A stretch of 64,000 bases of DNA from Azophilus sp965221755 (GCA_965221755.1 OZ244921.1:868001-932000), one strand, 5' to 3'; shown: positions 1 through 10,145, numbered from the stretch's first letter. Numbers and translations are program-made. Notes: generated from the letters alone by a model not told the origin.

Positions 1-2923
1 TGGGAACCTCCACCGAGCGGTAGAACGTTTCGTGATACTGCCGAAAACGTTCGTAGTGGGAGCGGTCCCGCGGCTTGTGCATGTTCAGCAGGGTCACAAC
101 CAACCCAGGGCGTTTGTCGTCGCGGCCAACGCGGCTTGTCGCTTGAATGTACTCCGCGTGGGTTTTGGGCTGGCCGAGCACCACCATCAAACCAAGCCGG
201 AGTATGTCAAGACCCACGGAGATCATGTTGGTGGCGATCGCGCAATCGACTCGATTTGATTCGTGAAAGGCAGATTCCAAACGCTGGCGCGCCTCTGCCA
301 CCTTGTCTGTGGAGACTCGAGAGGTGAGTTCCACGACTTCCGAGAAAGTCCTGCGGTCCCGGAACAGGCCACGCTTTTCACCAATGCGCCGACGTTCGCC
401 ATAATGTTTGACGGTATTGCGGACTTCCTCCTCCAGAATGCGCCGGGCACCGCCCAGCTCCCTTAGGCTGTTGAAGTAGCTGAGCACGGTCATGTAGGGA
501 TCGACGGGGTTGTTCTCGTTCTGGTGTCCGCCTGCATCCCGGTAGGCCCGCTCGGCCGCCCCCATCAATGCCAGCAGGGTACGGCGCATAACGACCTTGG
601 GATTGCGCCCCGGCGCGGCGATGCCGAGATAGAGCCGGCCGCGCGTCTGGTCCACGGTCACCGTGCGGGCAAAGAAGGAGTCCCTTCGGTTTGGGCCGGG
701 CGGCGGGAACATTTGGGTGTTCGGGCGGGCGAAAAGGGCCTGAATCTGATCTGGTGCCTGCCGCACGGTAGCCGTGGAGGCAACGATCTTAGGCCGCAAT
801 CGGCGGCGGCTTTCGTCGTCAGCTTCGGTTCCGCGCATGCAAAGCCCCTCTATGGTGGCCTCAAAGAGGCCGACCATAGTGCCAAGCGGACCGGAGATCA
901 GGTGCAATTCGTCTTGGATGACAAGATCAGGCGGCGGCAGCGGACGGCCCAGCGGCTCGCCCCTATTGGGTTGCGCGGCGCCGTAGAACCCGTTCTTTCC
1001 AAATCGATCCGCACCGCCAAGAAGCGCTCCGGTTTCCGCCGTCCAAGGCAGGGCAGCGAACTTGTCCACCGTGGCTATCAGAAAAGCGGGCAGGCGGCGG
1101 TAAATGGGTTCATCAACCGCCAAAATCGGCAGTGGCCGGTCGCCGCTGAAGTCGCACTCGAAGTTCATGCAGACCACCCGCAGTTCGGTGGGCCGGTCAT
1201 CGTCGGGCTGCAATGTGAAGCAGTCTGGCTCGAATGGGGTGCTGCACCAAGGGCAACTTTCAAGGGGGATGGGGGCAGGCCGCCCCTTGGGATTGGCCTT
1301 GTATTGCCGGGTCCTGGCGCGGGCTGAATCCGAGCGGTTGTCGCCCTTGCGGCCCATCCAGTTCGGGGTTGCGGCCTTGCCCACCCATAGCCCGATCTCA
1401 AATGGCCAAGTGCCGTAGCGGTCAGGGTTCGACTGACGTTCCAACTCCAGTGCGCAGACCAAACCGGAGGCGCGAGCGAGTTGGTCCAGAGTAAGCAAGC
1501 GCAATGTATAGCGCATGATGACCGCCACCCCCGCGCCTTGCAGCCCGTTCTGGCCGGGATTGCGCAGCCGGCGCAGCACCATGGCGAAGGCCGCCAAGCC
1601 TAGATAGGCTTCCGTTTTGCCGCCGCCGGTGGGGAAGAAGAGCAGGTCCACGATCTCCCGCTCGGCATCGGCTGGGTCGGTGAGCCCGGGCAGATTCAGC
1701 AGGATGAATGCCAGTTGGAACGCACGCCACGAGGGGTCTTGATCCGCAAATTCAGCGCGCAATCGTTGGCGCAGTGCCAAGGCCACCGCTCGGTTCGCCA
1801 TGCGGAAGGCGTCGAGGGCGTCTGCGTCCTCCCGCAACGCTGCGATGCCCCGGTCCATTCGATCTGCCGCAAGGCCTGCCCGTCGCAGCAACTCATCGGC
1901 GGTATCCCTCCGATCTGCGTCAAGTTGCGCAATCGGTGCGCGTTTTGATTCGATCCAAGTTCGATACTCGGAAACCAGCGGCTGCAGCGCAGCTTCGATT
2001 TCCTCACCCGAGGTGATGTCGCCGAGCGCCTCCATCGACAGTTCCGCACCCTGCACGTTAACGGTTTGAGTCTTCTCAACTTCGGCACGAGGGGTCCAAG
2101 TGGTGCACAGTTGGCGGCAGGCGCCATCGATCAGCGTCCAGTCGGCCGAGACGCCATGACCGGTGGCGTACTCCGGCGTGTCGGCGTAGTGCAGATCGGC
2201 CACTTGGTCGTCCCACGCCGAAGCCTGGGGGGTGCGTGGATCGGGTCTGGGCACGAAAGGCTGCTCGGAACGCACTTCGATCTCAGCTTGGAACGCGAAC
2301 TGCCGGTCAGAGTCCTCCGAATCCGGAGGGCGGTGATTGACCAGAAAGAGTGAAACGGATTTCGTCCCTGCGGGAATCTCCTTGAGGCGCTCCGCGTCAA
2401 GGGGCCGTGCCGTCAGGTGGAGCCTGAGTCCGCCGGAATCCGGAACCACGTAGTTGCCGGGCTTTGCTAGCGTGACTGCCACCTGCTGTTCTCGCGGCTG
2501 TCTTTGCCAGATGGATGTTTGCTTGCCGTCGGCGTCCTCGATGTTGCTGCGCTCGTAGTCTCCCCAGCGAACGGTGACAGTGAGCGTGTCCGCGGCTTCG
2601 GCAACCAGAAAGCTCAAGCCCATGGATGACGGAAAAAAGCCTTTCTTGGCGGCTTTGCGCTCCTCAGAGGACTCCTCCGCCAAGCCATGAACTTCCGGCA
2701 CCGCATCCAAATCCTCATCTTCATCGACATCCGCCCGGTCTTCCGCAGGCGTGCCGGATGGAATCAGGAAACCGGTGAGATACCAGTTCGATGGACGAAT
2801 CCAGCCAGGGAGTTGTTCGGTGGCGAGTTCGTGATTGGCGCCGGGGCCAATCAGGTCGAGGCCAAGCGCCTTGACCAAGTGATCGCGGACCGCAGGGGAA
2901 TCGGTGTTGGGGGTTGGAGGCAT
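1..2923 (-). CDS. drmA: DrmA-type DISARM helicase, 3' end outside the window
   Basis: An open frame runs from an ATG at 2923 to the left edge with no stop (974 codons), so the C-terminus is missing. An in-frame TGA just upstream fixes the ATG as the first start. The N-terminus has LIGPGANHELATEQLPGWIRP, typical of DrmA, and an acidic stretch follows near residue 65. The helicase motifs are Walker A TGGGKTEAYLGLAA near residue 430, a DEXH-type box IQDELHLISGPLG near 669, and SVGLDILRLGLMVVLGQP with TSRVGRDD near 897-930. DrmA is the core helicase-like protein of DISARM, acting with DrmB on incoming phage DNA. It follows the protease gene by 55 bp. drmB and drmC would be expected further left and cannot be seen. 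The family call is strong; activity in this strain is doubtful given the damage upstream. Confidence 0.9.
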   Translation of the reverse strand, partial: MPPTPNTDSPAVRDHLVKALGLDLIGPGANHELATEQLPGWIRPSNWYLTGFLIPSGTPAEDRADVDEDEDLDAVPEVHGLAEESSEERKAAKKGFFPSSMGLSFLVAEAADTLTVTVRWGDYERSNIEDADGKQTSIWQRQPREQQVAVTLAKPGNYVVPDSGGLRLHLTARPLDAERLKEIPAGTKSVSLFLVNHRPPDSEDSDRQFAFQAEIEVRSEQPFVPRPDPRTPQASAWDDQVADLHYADTPEYATGHGVSADWTLIDGACRQLCTTWTPRAEVEKTQTVNVQGAELSMEALGDITSGEEIEAALQPLVSEYRTWIESKRAPIAQLDADRRDTADELLRRAGLAADRMDRGIAALREDADALDAFRMANRAVALALRQRLRAEFADQDPSWRAFQLAFILLNLPGLTDPADAEREIVDLLFFPTGGGKTEAYLGLAAFAMVLRRLRNPGQNGLQGAGVAVIMRYTLRLLTLDQLARASGLVCALELERQSNPDRYGTWPFEIGLWVGKAATPNWMGRKGDNRSDSARARTRQYKANPKGRPAPIPLESCPWCSTPFEPDCFTLQPDDDRPTELRVVCMNFECDFSGDRPLPILAVDEPIYRRLPAFLIATVDKFAALPWTAETGALLGGADRFGKNGFYGAAQPNRGEPLGRPLPPPDLVIQDELHLISGPLGTMVGLFEATIEGLCMRGTEADDESRRRLRPKIVASTATVRQAPDQIQALFARPNTQMFPPPGPNRRDSFFARTVTVDQTRGRLYLGIAAPGRNPKVVMRRTLLALMGAAERAYRDAGGHQNENNPVDPYMTVLSYFNSLRELGGARRILEEEVRNTVKHYGERRRIGEKRGLFRDRRTFSEVVELTSRVSTDKVAEARQRLESAFHESNRVDCAIATNMISVGLDILRLGLMVVLGQPKTHAEYIQATSRVGRDDKRPGLVVTLLNMHKPRDRSHYERFRQYHETFYRSVEVP

Positions 2924-2978
2924 TGAGATTGAACTGCGCGATCAAGCTGCGCCATTGTAACTGCGCTGCTGTTTGCTG

Positions 2979-3521
2979 CTAGGCGATCTGCCGGGCGCGA
3001 AGCCGAGTGCGAAGTTGAGCTTCCACGCGGGTGTACAGCCGGGACTGCTGCGCCAATCGGTCGGCAAGAGTGACAGCCAAGGCATAGGGCTCCCGCTCTC
3101 GCACCAAGTTGGCTCCCCATGCCGGATCATTGCGGGTTACCACCACAAACCAAGAGCTCCCCCGCACGGATCGCGAAGACTGCCTAAAGCGCCAAGTCGA
3201 TGCCTGAACGGTGCCTCGCGATCGAGCCTGTTCGGTGAATCTGCGGCCGGCATTGCGCTCGGAGATATCCTCCACACTGTCTCTTGCCACTGCCGCGTTG
3301 AACCTTCGCGCCACCGCGTTCAGTGAATCGGCTTGAACCAATTTGAAGCTGATGCCCGCTGCCCGGTAGTCAATCCTTGTGGTCCTAACCGGTGGGCGAT
3401 AGGCCACCGAGACCGTGATTTCCCGACTTCTGCGGCCACCTTGCCAGAATTCATCCGGCACGGGAATCTCATAGAAGTGGTGGCGGCGGTTCTCGATGGA
3501 CTCCTGAGCCCAAAGCGTCAC
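2979..3521 (-). pseudogene. C-terminal part of the S8 protease, separated by an in-frame TGA
   Basis: The frame begins at a GTG directly after the TGA that ends the upstream protease ORF and stays in the same reading frame, so both ORFs are one gene interrupted by a single stop. The 180 residues include HHFYEIPVPDEFWQGG and VAYRPPVRTTRIDYRAAG, which look like the beta-rich C-terminal domain found after the catalytic domain of this type of bacterial subtilase. There is no Shine-Dalgarno sequence of its own. Restoring the stop to a sense codon (CGA to TGA is one transition) gives a protein of about 778 residues. It may be a mutation, a sequencing error, or a real split expressed by reinitiation at the GTG. 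Confidence 0.75.
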
Positions 3522-5315
3522 TCAATCCTCTGCGGAGCGGTAAAGTGCGGATCGATCCACAAGACCGTACCCGGTCACGTTGCGGATGGCTTCATCATCA
3601 GCAAGCAGGTCTCTGCATGCTTGCGGCGTTCGTGCATGCGCCGCCAACAACGCACGGCAAAGGTCAACGCCCGCCTCAGGTATTTCGCCAAGGATTCGGG
3701 CGGCGGCATGGGCAACCCTGGGCGCTGAGAAGCTCGTTCCGGAATCTTCGCGGAATGGATTTCGCGTGGCAAAATAACTGTTCGTTGACAGTTCGCCGAC
3801 GCCTTGCCGTCCAGCAGCCAAGCCTCCGCCAGTGCGGGCGTCGATCATCCAATTCCCGCCGTAGTCCACCAAGTCGGGCTTGATGGCCCCGTTGACCGAT
3901 GGTCCATGCCGCGTGAACGGCGACGGCTGATCGGTCCTCGCCACGGGCTGATAGGCAGGGTCGTCCGGCCAACGGGGATTCTGCTCGTTTCGAGCCAAGC
4001 TGCCCACTGTGAGGGCGTTCAGGGCCGGTGCGGGGTCGATGAGCGTGGCACCGGGTGCCGTCAAGTAACTCGGATACTCCCCTCGCCAGTCGCTCGGGCC
4101 TGCTTCATCGCCATTGAAGTTTCCGGTGGGCACCACGAAGAGCACGTCGAGTTCGCGGCTCAGGGCGTCCAGCGTGACGGCCAGTCCGGAAACATGCCGG
4201 CCTTGGTAGGGCTTGTTCAAGTCGCCGTAGGACAGGTTGAAAACCCGGCAGTCGCACTCTTCCCTGAAGTGGCGAACCGCCTGCTCCACCCGATTTTCGA
4301 TCAACTGGGGATCAGCCGCGTTTTGGTCGTCCAGAACTCGACCGCTGAAGAGCCTCAGCCTGGGCTCGAAACGCCGGTTTTGAAGGTGCGCCGCAACGTC
4401 ATCGTAGAGCGCAATGCCGGCAACGAACGTGCCGTGGCCGTGTCGATCAGCAGGCGACGCGCCAGCCACAAAGCTTTGGGAATCGCCCACCGCTGGGCCC
4501 AGAACAGGGTGGCCAGCGGCTAGACCCGAATCCAGAACCACGATGCCCGGAGCCTGATCGGGAGGGCTTGGGACATCGTCCAACTCCTGAATTGGGGTGA
4601 AGACAAGCGATGTTTCCATGCCCAATCTCGGCGGCAAGTCCAAGGTTCGAACGTCCCGGTGACGGAGGAGTTCCCGCGCCAGTTGCTGGGGGCATCGAAG
4701 TCGAAAGATCGTTAAATATGGTTGTCGAACCGCATCGACCATCTCGCCGCCTCGCTCCCTTGCCCATTGCTCGAAGGCCCTGCGCAGTCTGTCCAACTCG
4801 TTGCCCCGAGCCAGTGGCCAGAGTTCCGCATCAAGCAGTATTGAGTCGCCATCCGGGAATCCGTCCCGGCCCAAGGCCCAACCGGTCCGGTCCTCCGGCC
4901 GCCAATGGTCCAGACCATCGAGTGCGTAGATGATGTTTTGGTAGGTGACGCTTCTTCCTTCAGCGAGGTCGGTGAGCTTGGCCTCGAAGCGGTCAAGCTG
5001 CGCTTCATCAGCGAACGCCAAGATCAACGTGCCCTCCTCTTGGCTTACGACCTCAATGCCGCTGACCGCGCTTGAGATGTTCTCCGGGAGAACCTTTTCA
5101 GCTAACCGCAATGTAATGAGGGAACGATCATCGTAACCGCCCAGATCATCCGACGCCGCCTGACGGGCTGCGGATAGCTGGCTGCTTAGGGTAGTGCCGT
5201 GACCGCGGGGGTCTCTTGAAGTCGTGGGACCAAAGCCTCGCCCCGGTCGACGCTCCGTGACCGGTTCTTCCCGCAGCAGTTGCAAGTGAGGGTGACTATC
5301 CTCGGGCTCAGCCAT
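3522..5315 (-). CDS. Subtilisin-like S8 serine protease, catalytic part
   Basis: This is a 597-residue ORF with a complete subtilase triad: Asp262 in VVLDSGLAAGHPVL, His294 in DRHGHGTFVAG and Ser528 in EDSGTSFSAPRVA, with oxyanion Asn399 in FVVPTGN. No signal peptide is visible, so it is probably cytoplasmic. About 240 residues of N-terminal region precede the catalytic domain. It starts 9 bp after the AAA+ ATPase stop, implying co-translation and a shared function. ATPase/subtilase pairs of this kind recur in bacterial accessory regions, and here the pair sits inside a DISARM operon. The ORF ends at a TGA at 3522-3524, and the missing C-terminal domain continues in frame in 2979-3521. Substrate and trigger are unknown. 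Confidence 0.88.
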   Translation of the reverse strand: MAEPEDSHPHLQLLREEPVTERRPGRGFGPTTSRDPRGHGTTLSSQLSAARQAASDDLGGYDDRSLITLRLAEKVLPENISSAVSGIEVVSQEEGTLILAFADEAQLDRFEAKLTDLAEGRSVTYQNIIYALDGLDHWRPEDRTGWALGRDGFPDGDSILLDAELWPLARGNELDRLRRAFEQWARERGGEMVDAVRQPYLTIFRLRCPQQLARELLRHRDVRTLDLPPRLGMETSLVFTPIQELDDVPSPPDQAPGIVVLDSGLAAGHPVLGPAVGDSQSFVAGASPADRHGHGTFVAGIALYDDVAAHLQNRRFEPRLRLFSGRVLDDQNAADPQLIENRVEQAVRHFREECDCRVFNLSYGDLNKPYQGRHVSGLAVTLDALSRELDVLFVVPTGNFNGDEAGPSDWRGEYPSYLTAPGATLIDPAPALNALTVGSLARNEQNPRWPDDPAYQPVARTDQPSPFTRHGPSVNGAIKPDLVDYGGNWMIDARTGGGLAAGRQGVGELSTNSYFATRNPFREDSGTSFSAPRVAHAAARILGEIPEAGVDLCRALLAAHARTPQACRDLLADDEAIRNVTGYGLVDRSALYRSAED

Positions 5316-5324
5316 CTGTAGGTC

Positions 5325-6326
5325 TTAGCGCCGTGCGGCACGACGCTTCCTAGCGCCTTCCCGGCGCATTGCCGTTTCCAAGTGCTTCAGGCCCAGACGC
5401 ATTTCGTTCCCTTGAAGGACCATTTCCTTCACTGCGCGGCGCAACACCCGCTCGACATCGGCATGACTGTCACCTTTGAACCAGCCGCGGCCGACAACCT
5501 CCTTGAGGTCGAATTCGTAGCGGACGCCGCGAAGCTTCACGCCGAGAAGCCGACACAGTTGGGCATCGGTTGGCGGCTTCAGGAAAAGGACCTCCTCGAA
5601 ACGACGCCAGATTGCCGAGTCCAGCATCCCTTCGTGATTGGTGGCCGCAATGATGAGGCTGCGCCCCTGATAGGCGTCCAGCATCTGCAGCACCGCGTTC
5701 ACCACCCGGCGCAGCTCGCCGTGCTCGGAGGCGTCGTCGCGCTCCTTGCCCAAGGCGTCGAACTCGTCGAGCAGAACCACCATGGGGTGCGCAGCGGAAA
5801 AGTCGAACACCTTGCGCAGGTTGGCGGCCGTCTCGCCTAGGAAAGATGAAACGACGCTGTCCGTTCGAACGATGGCGAGCGGTCGGCCCAATTCGCTGGC
5901 GATGACTTCCGCCGTCAGCGTCTTGCCGCATCCCGGCGGGCCGCAGAAAAGCAGCCTGTCGCTGGGCCGCAGCCCATGGGCGGCAAGCACCTCCTGGCGG
6001 TTGTGCTCCCGCAGAACCTCCTCGACCAAGGCCAGATTGTCGCGGGCAAGCACCACGTCTTCGAGATGGCGGGTGGGTTCCCGAACCGACACCAGGGCCA
6101 TGCCCCGCTCCCGGTCTTCCGGCACGGATTGGACCAACTGGCGGATGGCGGGCGATGCGGGCTCGCAGGGGCGACCGTAGAGAATGGTTTCAAGGTCATT
6201 TGCGAGCAGGTGATGGTGCTTCTGGCGCTCTTCGGCGATGACCTCCTTGGCTGCCGAGCGGAAAGCGCTGAAGTCGCCCTCGGTGCCTGAGCGGATGAGT
6301 TGCTTCAGCAGTTTGCCGTTAGCCAT
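5325..6326 (-). CDS. AAA+ ATPase paired with the S8 protease
   Basis: A 333-residue AAA+ protein. The start chosen is the ATG at 6326 (MANGKLLKQLIRSG); a start 14 codons upstream at 6368 is possible but fits the family less well. It has an N-terminal helical region of about 110 residues, Walker A CGPPGCGKTLTAE, Walker B VVLLDEFDALGKE, sensor 1 IIAATNHEG and an arginine-finger region IWRRFEE, followed by a small C-terminal helical domain. The architecture resembles FtsH/SpoVK-like single-domain AAA ATPases. It probably delivers protein substrates to, or gates, the subtilase encoded immediately downstream; this is inferred from the pairing only. The 294 bp between it and drmMI (6327-6620) holds no gene I can support. 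Confidence 0.88.
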   Translation of the reverse strand: MANGKLLKQLIRSGTEGDFSAFRSAAKEVIAEERQKHHHLLANDLETILYGRPCEPASPAIRQLVQSVPEDRERGMALVSVREPTRHLEDVVLARDNLALVEEVLREHNRQEVLAAHGLRPSDRLLFCGPPGCGKTLTAEVIASELGRPLAIVRTDSVVSSFLGETAANLRKVFDFSAAHPMVVLLDEFDALGKERDDASEHGELRRVVNAVLQMLDAYQGRSLIIAATNHEGMLDSAIWRRFEEVLFLKPPTDAQLCRLLGVKLRGVRYEFDLKEVVGRGWFKGDSHADVERVLRRAVKEMVLQGNEMRLGLKHLETAMRREGARKRRAARR

Positions 6327-6620
6327 AAGTCGCGAGCCGATCCCCAGCAGGAAGCTTACCCGATTCATGCCCCGATTGATCTACCGACGCGCCAGTCCTC
6401 AGGAACGGAACGAGTACGTCCATACACGGCGTCTCAGGCCAACGGTCCCGTTGAGGCCGTAGGTGATTCCGTACGTCGCTGCAACTCCCTGACCGATGTG
6501 CCGAGCAATTCCGCTGCCCTTGACCCAGAAATCAAGACTTTCGCCAGCGCCCGGAAGCAACGCCGTCCAAGAACCGCCACCGCAGAGGCCCGCCTCCATG
6601 CCAGTCGGGTTTTCAGCGAG

Positions 6621-9600
6621 CTATTTTCCGGCGCGTTGGGCGTTGAGTTCCAGCAGGCGGGCCAGGACTTCATCGCGGATGTCGTTGGGCCAGCGGTAGC
6701 GGTATGGTTTCTTGCGATTGCCCCACTCCTCCTCGTCGATCTCGTGGTCCAACAGGAATTCGCACTTGGTGGGGATGTCCGTCCATCCATAGGCGTCGAG
6801 GACGGCGCGGTCCATGGCGGCGTGTAGCTCGCGCAGATGGAGGATATCTGAACTGTCCTCATTGGCATTGTGGAAGCGGTTGTAGGTCTTGGTCAGGCCC
6901 TCGTTGTTCTCGACCATTAGAACTGCACGGAAATCGTAGTACGCTTCGCCTGCAGCCTCGAGGGCGGCACGGGTCTCCCAGTCGTCCGGGAAGGGGAAGG
7001 TCTCGAAGCAGTCGGAAGGTGTGTAGCGGAGATCGTCCTTCATCGACGATGCGAAGAACCGTGCCCAGATTTCGTGGGGACGGGATTGGAGGGTGCAGAA
7101 GGCCGCGTGTGTGTTTTGCGGAAACACGATCACGCTATCCGCATACACCATTTCTCCCTTAAGAAACGTGAAGGCCATCTGTTGGCCTACCCTCGAAAGC
7201 CCCAAAACCCGATCCAAGCTGTCGGCAGCGTCGTAGAGTTGAGTGGCAGAGGAACCATAGTGCCACCAAAAGTGGGCTCGTTTTCGGCCGATGGCATTGG
7301 TTGTGAGGTGAGCGCGAGCAGGCTTTACCTTCCCCTCAACGATCGCCAGCAATCTCGGCCAGTTCTCGGCCACCGGCTTCGGATAATCCAAGGGAACAAC
7401 TCCCTCACGCAGCCAATCTTGCCGCTTTTGGTTGTCCGCATCCTTCCAGGACGCACCCAATTCGACCTTCCTCAGAGGCCAGTCGCGAAAATTGATGACG
7501 TACCGATGATGCGCATGGGTCGGACTGCTGTTGATCTCCTCCCCGCCGATATAGGGAAGGATCACCTCCTGATTGCGCGGCTCCTCCTCAATCAACCGCT
7601 GCATCTCAGCAAGCGGCGTGGCCACCCCCCTCCTGTCGGTGTCGTCGAAGGTGAATCCCATGCCGAGCACGTAGCTTCCAACAAAACTCTTGCCCGCATT
7701 CGCTTCTAACCTGGCCGGTTCGCCATGCCCGCCGCGGTGGAAGAGAAAGGCGGAAATGCTCTCGACTTCCCTGCCGTCCAACAACTTGGGGCCGTCAAAA
7801 GCACCCTTTGACACATGCAATACGCTCACCACCACTGCGGCCAAGCCGGGCCACTTGAAGCGGCGGCGGGCGTTGTAGATTTCGCCGCCGTGTTCGCAAA
7901 TCCAGCGCAGGCCCGTGGAGCGGGTGTCGCCTTGGGCGATGGTGTTGGTGGCGATCAGGCCAAATGCCCCTTTCTCGCGAACCAGGTTGAAGGCCCGGCG
8001 AAAGAAGTGGGCCACCAAGTCCGCGTTGCCGTGGCTCTCGGGATGCGCCTGCTTCAGCCACTGCGGATAGCAGGACAAGTTGGCAGCCGCGATGGCGTTC
8101 TTCCCCGCAAAGGGTGGATTTCCGACAATCGCATCGAAACCGGGATTGTCCCGGTTGAAAGCTTCCGGAAACTCGATTTCCCAGTGGAAGGGCGCGAGTG
8201 GTGGATCCTGTCCCCGCAATTCCTCAATCCAACTTCGGTACTGGGCCGCCTCGCCCAAAGCCAGCGAGTCTGCATACTTCGAGCGCAATGCCTCCCGCTC
8301 AGCTGCCTTGTCCCCGTTGAAGAACGCGGCCAGCACCAGATCGCCAAGGAAGGTGACCTCGCCAGCCTCGCACTCGGCCGATGCCCAAAGGTCGCGTAGC
8401 TCCGTATCCGGCACGTCATCGTCCGCTTGGCGGATCAGGGAGCGCAATTCCGCGACTTTCCGCAAATGCCGAGCGATCTGCTCCGTTTCGATGCCGGATT
8501 GAAAGTGCTTCTTTTCAGCTTGCCAATGGAACCCCGATATCTGCACCCGAGACAGCCCCACCAATGCGTCCCCGGCCCGCAACGCATGGTCAAGGAAGGT
8601 CAGCGGATGCTCCTTCGCCAAGGTGACCAGCCAAAGCGACAGCTTGGCGAGGTCCACCGCCGTGGGATTTCGGTCCAAGCCATACAGACAGCGCTGCGCC
8701 ACTTGGCGGCGGGCGAATATGGTTTCGTCCTCATCCGGCGGAATGTCCGGCAAGACATCATGGGCGTGCCATGCTTCGACCAGCGCATCGCCCAATTGTC
8801 TGCAGGCTTCCACCAGAAATGCGCCGGAGCCCATGGCGGGGTCGCAGATCTTCAAGTCCAGAATCTGTTCGGGGCTCGGTGTGCCGACCGGTGCGCCGTC
8901 CTGTTCGTAACGCAAGCGACTGAGCAGCGGGCCAATAGTGTTGCGGACGATGGGTTCAGTCAGTTCCCGTGGCGTGTAGTGGGAGCCGGAGCGCCGCCGC
9001 TCCTCGCTTGGCTGCAATATCATCGCCCGTTTGGGGACCACGTCGGGGGTGGCGTCCTTGTCGATGACGGCATCGAGGGTGGCCAGCAGCGCCTCAAAGT
9101 TTTCGGAATCCCGAACGGCCCGTTTCACCCGGTCGGTGAGTTTGCGGTCGGTGCGGTCTTGGAGCCATTTGGCGCGTTTTTCGGGTAGTGTGCGCAGGAG
9201 AGCTTCGATGTCCACTGTCGCCGGGGCACCCTGCTTCTTGGCCGCCTTGATGGCCACGGAGCGACCTGTTGCGGTCTCCAAGCGAAAGCCCATCATGGTT
9301 TCGTACACCGAGCCGACGTGCTCCACATCGAGCGCCCGGTAGGAAATGCGTTCGCCGTCCAGCACGATCAGTTTTTCCAGCACTCTGTGGATGCTGCCGT
9401 CTGAGACCAGCGGCGCTTCGATGCGTTCGCTCAATTGCCTTGCGCCAGCCGTCTGCCCGCCCCGGCCTTCCAGAAAGCGGTAGCGGTCCGGGTCGAAAAG
9501 GGCGCCGTGGCGGGGCGGCAGTTGCATGGTGCCGCAACGGGCGCCGTCGTGGACCATTCGGGACAGCACCAGAATTTGCGCATAGGCCCCGAAGCGCTGG

Positions 9601-10145
9601 TCCATGGTGTCAGGGTGCAGCGCGGCGTCCTCGCGCAGCCGCTGATACAGGGTGGCCAGCGAATAGCCGCCAAGGAAGGTCTCGTCTTGGGGCAGCATGT
9701 CGCGCTCTTCCGCGTAGAGCAGGAACACCAGCCGCAGTATCAGGGTCAAGAGGCCCCGATAGACTTCCTCCGGCTGGTCGGCCAAGGCGTGCCGCAGGAG
9801 TTCGCCCTTGGAGGCGTCGTGGGCGGCTTGGAAGCCGCGCAGCAGCTCGTAGAGTGCGTGCAGCACCTGCACGGCCAAGCGCTCGCTCACCTCGTTTTGG
9901 TACTTGCGGCTGTTCTCCAACAGGGCGGCAAGGCGCTTTTCCCTTGGCACGCTGAGCAGGCGGTTTTGGCCCAGCAGTTCCCGCATGGCCGTCGATATGG
10001 GCCGACCTGCGGTTTGCAGCATGTCGCCCACCCGGAACTCGAGCCAGCCGGAGTTCTCGCCCTTGGGCGTTGAAATCAGGCGCAGTGTCGTGCCGTTGAA
10101 CAGCAGGCCAGCGGGGGTGTCCGTTTCGCGCAGCAGCCGCTCCAT
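6621..10145 (-). CDS. drmMI: DrmMI-type adenine-specific DNA methyltransferase, N-terminus probably lost
   Basis: A 1174-residue N6-adenine methylase of the Eco57I/DISARM class 1 type. Motif I is CDPAMGSGAFLVEACRQLG and catalytic motif IV is IVGNPPFAGK. It marks self DNA and is part of the DISARM restriction complex. The annotated ATG at 10145 lacks a Shine-Dalgarno sequence and reads straight into MERLLRETDTPAGLLFNG, which in relatives as I recall them lies after a considerable N-terminal region. The frame is open upstream only to a TAA at 10260-10262, and that extension (ending SVSDLSLHSR) looks like coding sequence rather than leader. With the drmD overlap this implies a deletion across the junction. 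The methylase core is intact; expression is uncertain. Confidence 0.85.
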   Translation of the reverse strand: MERLLRETDTPAGLLFNGTTLRLISTPKGENSGWLEFRVGDMLQTAGRPISTAMRELLGQNRLLSVPREKRLAALLENSRKYQNEVSERLAVQVLHALYELLRGFQAAHDASKGELLRHALADQPEEVYRGLLTLILRLVFLLYAEERDMLPQDETFLGGYSLATLYQRLREDAALHPDTMDQRFGAYAQILVLSRMVHDGARCGTMQLPPRHGALFDPDRYRFLEGRGGQTAGARQLSERIEAPLVSDGSIHRVLEKLIVLDGERISYRALDVEHVGSVYETMMGFRLETATGRSVAIKAAKKQGAPATVDIEALLRTLPEKRAKWLQDRTDRKLTDRVKRAVRDSENFEALLATLDAVIDKDATPDVVPKRAMILQPSEERRRSGSHYTPRELTEPIVRNTIGPLLSRLRYEQDGAPVGTPSPEQILDLKICDPAMGSGAFLVEACRQLGDALVEAWHAHDVLPDIPPDEDETIFARRQVAQRCLYGLDRNPTAVDLAKLSLWLVTLAKEHPLTFLDHALRAGDALVGLSRVQISGFHWQAEKKHFQSGIETEQIARHLRKVAELRSLIRQADDDVPDTELRDLWASAECEAGEVTFLGDLVLAAFFNGDKAAEREALRSKYADSLALGEAAQYRSWIEELRGQDPPLAPFHWEIEFPEAFNRDNPGFDAIVGNPPFAGKNAIAAANLSCYPQWLKQAHPESHGNADLVAHFFRRAFNLVREKGAFGLIATNTIAQGDTRSTGLRWICEHGGEIYNARRRFKWPGLAAVVVSVLHVSKGAFDGPKLLDGREVESISAFLFHRGGHGEPARLEANAGKSFVGSYVLGMGFTFDDTDRRGVATPLAEMQRLIEEEPRNQEVILPYIGGEEINSSPTHAHHRYVINFRDWPLRKVELGASWKDADNQKRQDWLREGVVPLDYPKPVAENWPRLLAIVEGKVKPARAHLTTNAIGRKRAHFWWHYGSSATQLYDAADSLDRVLGLSRVGQQMAFTFLKGEMVYADSVIVFPQNTHAAFCTLQSRPHEIWARFFASSMKDDLRYTPSDCFETFPFPDDWETRAALEAAGEAYYDFRAVLMVENNEGLTKTYNRFHNANEDSSDILHLRELHAAMDRAVLDAYGWTDIPTKCEFLLDHEIDEEEWGNRKKPYRYRWPNDIRDEVLARLLELNAQRAGK

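Noticed and set aside
3522..3524. TGA as a selenocysteine codon in the protease
   Set aside because: Subtilases have no known Sec at this position and no SECIS-like hairpin follows; a nonsense mutation of CGA is simpler.
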